A stretch of DNA of 10,646 bases from Phycisphaerae bacterium (GTDB lineage Bacteria > Planctomycetota > Phycisphaerae > UBA1845 > Fen-1342), in NCBI GenBank assembly GCA_016935035.1, contig JAFGRR010000594.1:1-10646 (forward strand), read 5' to 3'. The translations under genes and the position numbers were made by a program. Below, one piece after another: positions 7,559 to 10,646 of the stretch. The notes under the pieces were generated by a model that had not been told where the DNA came from, searched no databases, and saw nothing but the letters and a program-made list of their open reading frames with translations. The stretch's first letter is position 1, and each line of letters starts with the position of its first letter.

Positions 7559-7939
7559 GTGCCGCCAAACCTCGATGGAAAAAGAATCCTCGTCGTGGAT
7601 GACGACCCAGACCTCGTCACCGCGATCACCACCAGTCTGGCCGAAACCGGTGCAACTGTCGAGCAGGCCAACGACGGGAATCGCGCGCTGGAGATGGCCG
7701 AGGCATCGCATCCCGACTTGGTCGTCCTTGACATCATGCTGCCGCAGAAGAGCGGCTTTCTGGTGCTCGAAGGCCTCAAGCAGATGGGCGATCAGCGACC
7801 CCGCGTCGTCATGATCACCGGCAACCAGGGCCGCCGACATCGGCAGTACGCCGAGGCCCTCGGCGTCGATGAGTATCTCAACAAGCCTTTCCGCATGGAG
7901 CGGCTTTTGGAAGTCACGCAGAAGCTGCTGGCGGACTGA
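7559..7939 (+). CDS. Single-domain response regulator (CheY-like receiver)
   Basis: This 126-residue protein is a receiver domain with nothing attached. It shows the acidic pair in ILVVDDDPDL (10-19), the phospho-accepting Asp58 in VVLDIMLP (55-62), Thr87 in MITGN (85-89) and Lys109 in NKPF (108-111), so all residues needed for phosphorylation and switching are present. It has no DNA-binding or enzymatic output domain, so it probably works by protein-protein contact or in a phosphorelay; no histidine kinase is in the window. GTG 7559 is chosen because AAGGAG (7547-7552) lies 6 nt before it and the receiver begins within ten residues. A longer in-frame start at 7394 would overlap the divergent MCE gene and add a tail that does not look like protein. 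Confidence 0.92.
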   Translation: MPPNLDGKRILVVDDDPDLVTAITTSLAETGATVEQANDGNRALEMAEASHPDLVVLDIMLPQKSGFLVLEGLKQMGDQRPRVVMITGNQGRRHRQYAEALGVDEYLNKPFRMERLLEVTQKLLAD

Positions 7940-8317
7940 GATACCCCCGCGCGAACCGGCCGTCTGGCTCGATTCCCACCGGTACAAGATCAAGACGGCG
8001 CTGCATGCCGCTGTCGCGGACGGGTCTGGCCCCGTGCCCGCCGGTGGCACGTGGCGGAGGCCTCCACGCCGCCAATTCGACAGCCCGGAGATGAGGCGGG
8101 ACGAACCTGCCGCGGGTCGCGAACGCGGGTGGACCACCGGTCATTTGCCAAAACTGACGCGCCGCGGGCGTTGACGTCCCGCGGCGGGGCCGTGAATATA
8201 CCGAGACCCTTTTTTCCGCGGAGCCGGGGCGTCTGGAGCCGGTGGCGCGCGGCGTGAGCTGGTGCGCGGCACGCACGGGGCAACGAACCGCTTTTTGTTC
8301 TTGGAGGAGATATTCTC
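7940..8317. other. 378-bp intergenic gap rich in inverted repeats
   Basis: No credible gene is present between the response regulator and the exported protein. The gap contains overlapping, mutually exclusive inverted repeats at 8050-8074: CGTGG/CCACG, TGGCGG/CCGCCA and the 10-bp palindrome GGAGGCCTCC at 8056-8065. There is also a 5-bp stem at 8110-8128, a strong 9-bp stem at 8160-8186 listed separately, and a T6 run near 8211-8216. The direct repeat GGAGCCGG occurs twice near 8220-8242. The gap probably holds the response-regulator terminator and the promoter and leader of the next gene. Confidence 0.5.
8160..8186 (+). terminator. Strong 9-bp GC hairpin: terminator or operator
   Basis: CGCCGCGGG (8160-8168) pairs perfectly with CCCGCGGCG (8178-8186) around a 9-nt loop. 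A T-rich run follows only about 23 nt later, so it is not a classic intrinsic terminator, although it lies 220 bp after the response regulator. The loop contains TTGACG (8171-8176), 5 of 6 to a -35 hexamer, with AT-rich sequence (GAATATACC) 17-20 bp downstream. The same repeat could therefore be an operator over the promoter of the gene at 8318. Confidence 0.4.
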
Positions 8318-9169
8318 ATGTGGCAGATCTGCTTGATCGCTTTGCTCATGCAACAACCGGGCACGGTCGGTCCGACACCCGATACGGCCGAAGTCCCCAA
8401 GGCCCAAAAGACTTACGACACGGGTGAGAACCGCGTGGAGTTGCTCGTGCTCTACGAGCAACGCTTCAACTTCATCGAGGACTTCGTGCCCCAGCCACCC
8501 AAGTCAGAGCTGCTGCTGCGTGTGCGACTCGCGGGCAAGGACATCCCCCAGCTCGTGCGCTGCGGCAACGTCGTGTTTGATGAGGCCGTGGACAGCGCCG
8601 GCCAGGCGCTGGCCGAGCCCGACCAGTACACCGACGAGTTCAAGGACGCCATGCGCCAGATTCCCGCCCCGCCGACGGCCCTGGCCAAGAACGGCTGGCA
8701 ACTGTCCGCCTCACTCAAGCCGGCCACTCGCACCGCCGAGACCGTCAAGACAATGAGCGGCAGCATTCGCTGCATCTTCGCTTCCGAGACGGAAGAGATC
8801 ATCGTCGTCGATCCGCGGCAGTACACCGACAAGGCAGTTGAAGACGCGCGGCTCACCGAACTTGGCATCACCGTCAGCATCCCGCCGACCGAGGGAGCCG
8901 CCGACAACCCCGCGACGCAGAGCGAAATCCGCGTCAAGGTCACCGGCGAAACCGAGAAGATCAAGACCATCGGGTTCTGCGATGCGTGGCTGCGCCCGAT
9001 TCGCACGCGCCCGCCGGAAGAGCAGCGCACCGAGGACGGCGGCAAGCTGTTCATCTACCAGACGGGCGGCATGCCGATCGACGATTCGACGCAGATGATC
9101 GTAACCGTGTTCCCGACACTGCGCGACGAGCAGATCAAGTTCGAGTTCAAAGACGTCAAGCTGCCCTAG
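8318..9169 (+). CDS. Probable exported protein of unknown function
   Basis: I do not recognise a family for this 283-residue protein. It begins with a short hydrophobic stretch (WQICLIALLM, 2-11) that lacks a basic n-region, so a signal peptide is likely but weak. The rest is soluble, acidic and rich in alternating hydrophobic residues, suggesting beta-sandwich domains. Two similar halves may exist: each has a strand-like segment followed by a Cys (Cys82 and Cys152, with Cys221 near the end). The C-terminus IKFEFKDVKLP (273-283) resembles the ends of exported planctomycete hypothetical proteins I have seen, which is recollection, not a search. A strong ribosome site (GGAGGAG, 8 nt or so before ATG 8318) supports the start. 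Codon use, with mostly G/C third bases, matches the neighbours, so it is a real gene. Confidence 0.82.
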   Translation: MWQICLIALLMQQPGTVGPTPDTAEVPKAQKTYDTGENRVELLVLYEQRFNFIEDFVPQPPKSELLLRVRLAGKDIPQLVRCGNVVFDEAVDSAGQALAEPDQYTDEFKDAMRQIPAPPTALAKNGWQLSASLKPATRTAETVKTMSGSIRCIFASETEEIIVVDPRQYTDKAVEDARLTELGITVSIPPTEGAADNPATQSEIRVKVTGETEKIKTIGFCDAWLRPIRTRPPEEQRTEDGGKLFIYQTGGMPIDDSTQMIVTVFPTLRDEQIKFEFKDVKLP

Positions 9170-9228
9170 TCTCGGCGTCGAGTAAGCCGAGCGTCCGCGC
9201 GGGTTCGAGCTTGTTACGGGTCAAAACT

Positions 9229-9262
9229 GGAATGCCGCGGCGCAGGGGCGCCGCGGCATTCT
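9229..9262 (+). terminator. 14-bp perfect hairpin after the exported-protein gene
   Basis: GAATGCCGCGGCGC (9230-9243) pairs perfectly with GCGCCGCGGCATTC (9248-9261) around the 4-nt loop AGGG, with an extra G-U pair outside. It starts 60 bp after the stop of the gene at 8318 and ends 20 bp before the flippase start. Only a weak T-run (TTCTT) follows. It is best read as the terminator of the upstream gene, but it also lies in the leader of the flippase gene. Confidence 0.6.
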
Positions 9263-9281
9263 TGCTGGATGGCGCGACACC

Positions 9282-10622
9282 ATGCCAGTCACACAGACCG
9301 CCGACGACGCGCCTTTCGATTCGCAGCCGGCACCCTCGTTGCGCCGCAACATGGCCTACGCCGCCGCCGGCAACACCTTCTACAATGGCTGCCGGGTCCT
9401 GGCGGCAATCCTGATCGCCAAGTACGGTTCGGCCAGGATTCTCGGGACGTTCTCCGCCAGCCTGGCGTGGTCGGCCCCCGTTGTCACTTTCATGATGTTG
9501 CAGTTGCGCGGCGCGTACGTCGCCGACCCCATGCGCGACTTCACATTCGGTGTATATCACCGGCTGCGCCAGGTCGGCATGCTCGCCAGCGCCGCCGTAC
9601 TGCTGGGCCTGCTGGTCTGGCGCGCGACATCCGACCCGGCCCTGATCTTCACGCTCATGTTCGCGGCCGTCTGCCTCGGCAAGATCGTCTGGGGGCTGGG
9701 CGAGATTCACTGGGGCGTCTTTCAGGAGCGCGAGCGACTAGACCTGCTGGCCTGGACCCATGTGCTGCGCGGCCTGGCCATGCTGATACCGTTCGCCATC
9801 CTGCTGCCCCTGTACCATCACTTGATCGCCGCCGGCAGCATGTCGCCGGCTCGCCTCCCCGAGGCGACTGTGGTCGCCATCTTCGTGACAGCCGCCGGCT
9901 GGATCGTAATCGCGCAACTCTTCGATCAACCGCGCGCCAGCGCCATCGGCCAGCTCGACAACTCCTGGGATTGGCCGGCGGTCGGCCGCCTGGCACGCCA
10001 GACCGCGCCGCTGGGCGTGGTCGTGCTAATGATCGCCATCTGCGAGCAACTGCCGCAGATGGTCATCGACGGCCTCGGCCCCGACGCCAAGGACCAATTG
10101 GGCTACTTCTCCGCGATGGTCAACTTCGTCCTGCCCATCAACATGCTGATCATCGCGCTCGGACTCGCCTCCGCCAACCGCATCGCAACCTACTATCTCG
10201 ATGACCGCCGCGCCTTCGTCACCCTTACACTCAAGCTGCTCGGGCTGACCATCGCGACGGGCGGCGCCGCCCTGGTGGCCGTCGTGCTCTTCGGCGAACC
10301 GTTGCTGCGCATCGTCTACACCCCCGAGTACACCACCTTCCAGTCCGAGTTTGTGATCGTCATGGCCGGCGGCGCCCTGCTCCTACTGGCCAGCCTCCTG
10401 GGCATTATCGTCACCAGCATCCGCCAATACTGGATACAGGTACCGATTCAGATCGCCGTCTTGGCCATGACGGCGGCAGTCGCCTGGTTGGCTATCCCAG
10501 ACGACCCAGTAGGTGGTGGTGCCTGGACCTTCCTGGCACGCGGCGCCCTGCAGGCAGGCCTCTATGCCCTCGTGCTGGTGGTGGAAATAGTGCGTCCTCG
10601 TCGCGCGACACAGACAGAATAA
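9282..10622 (+). CDS. MOP-superfamily polysaccharide flippase (Wzx-like)
   Basis: This 446-residue protein has about 12 hydrophobic segments, roughly at 25-47, 57-79, 97-115, 119-138, 160-182, 196-214, 240-262, 275-296, 315-337, 357-379, 386-405 and 414-436. That count and length are usual for Wzx/RfbX-type exporters, which flip undecaprenyl-linked sugars across the inner membrane for surface polysaccharide, O-antigen or exopolysaccharide. A polar N-terminus of about 20 residues precedes the first helix. I cannot name the substrate; MATE drug/cation exporters share the fold but are less likely. The ATG at 9282 has no clear ribosome site, only a weak GGATGG about 10 nt upstream, so the start is less certain; Met24 (9351) is an alternative without a better site. 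No glycosyltransferase is adjacent on this strand, and the stop is 24 bp from the window end. Confidence 0.85.
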   Translation: MPVTQTADDAPFDSQPAPSLRRNMAYAAAGNTFYNGCRVLAAILIAKYGSARILGTFSASLAWSAPVVTFMMLQLRGAYVADPMRDFTFGVYHRLRQVGMLASAAVLLGLLVWRATSDPALIFTLMFAAVCLGKIVWGLGEIHWGVFQERERLDLLAWTHVLRGLAMLIPFAILLPLYHHLIAAGSMSPARLPEATVVAIFVTAAGWIVIAQLFDQPRASAIGQLDNSWDWPAVGRLARQTAPLGVVVLMIAICEQLPQMVIDGLGPDAKDQLGYFSAMVNFVLPINMLIIALGLASANRIATYYLDDRRAFVTLTLKLLGLTIATGGAALVAVVLFGEPLLRIVYTPEYTTFQSEFVIVMAGGALLLLASLLGIIVTSIRQYWIQVPIQIAVLAMTAAVAWLAIPDDPVGGGAWTFLARGALQAGLYALVLVVEIVRPRRATQTE

Positions 10623-10646
10623 TCACCCGATAATCACCAATGCGGC

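Noticed and set aside
7127..8137. A 336-codon minus-strand open frame across the MCE gene, the response regulator and the following gap
   Set aside because: It is out of frame with the MCE gene and antisense to the response regulator, both of which show clear family motifs.
10619..10638. Direct repeat ATAATCACC, two copies, at the end of the flippase gene
   Set aside because: Only nine bases, overlaps the stop codon and lies at the window edge; there is no sign of an attachment site or array.
1..10646. A mobile element, CRISPR array, tRNA or defence island
   Set aside because: I found no transposase or integrase motifs, no spaced repeats, no tRNA-like cloverleaf in the gaps and no toxin, nuclease or helicase genes.

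Overview
This is a GC-rich, densely coded stretch of a bacterial chromosome. The MCE-domain protein points to an outer membrane (diderm). A pyruvate:ferredoxin-type oxidoreductase operon points to anaerobic or facultative metabolism. The exported hypothetical protein and the general style of the genes fit Planctomycetota or a related PVC lineage, but this placement is an inference with no marker gene behind it. I see no rRNA, tRNA, CRISPR array, transposase or integrase.

Layout. Minus strand: (1) the N-terminal 455 codons of a GT-B glycosyltransferase, running off the left edge (1-1366); (2) a 393-bp gap with a perfect 14-bp tandem duplication; (3) a three-gene operon, transcribed right to left, for a 2-oxoacid (probably pyruvate) oxidoreductase. 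The operon's first gene is a fusion of the gamma subunit, a GltD/NfnL-like flavoprotein and a two-cluster ferredoxin (3850-6078), followed by the alpha (2665-3837) and beta (1760-2668) subunits; (4) an MCE/MlaD-like envelope protein (6340-7419). Plus strand: (5) a single-domain response regulator divergent from the MCE gene (7559-7939); (6) a 378-bp gap rich in inverted repeats; (7) a probable exported protein of unknown function (8318-9169); (8) a 14-bp-stem hairpin; (9) a Wzx/MOP-type polysaccharide flippase (9282-10622).

How they fit together. The fused subunit is the most interesting item. It places an FAD- and NAD(P)-binding module and at least two ferredoxin-type clusters on the same polypeptide as the gamma subunit. 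The complex may therefore pass electrons from pyruvate oxidation to NAD(P)+, or run in reverse, instead of only reducing free ferredoxin. The glycosyltransferase, MCE protein and flippase all concern the cell envelope, but they are separated by strand switches and gaps, so I do not claim a single pathway. No defence system or mobile element is evident.
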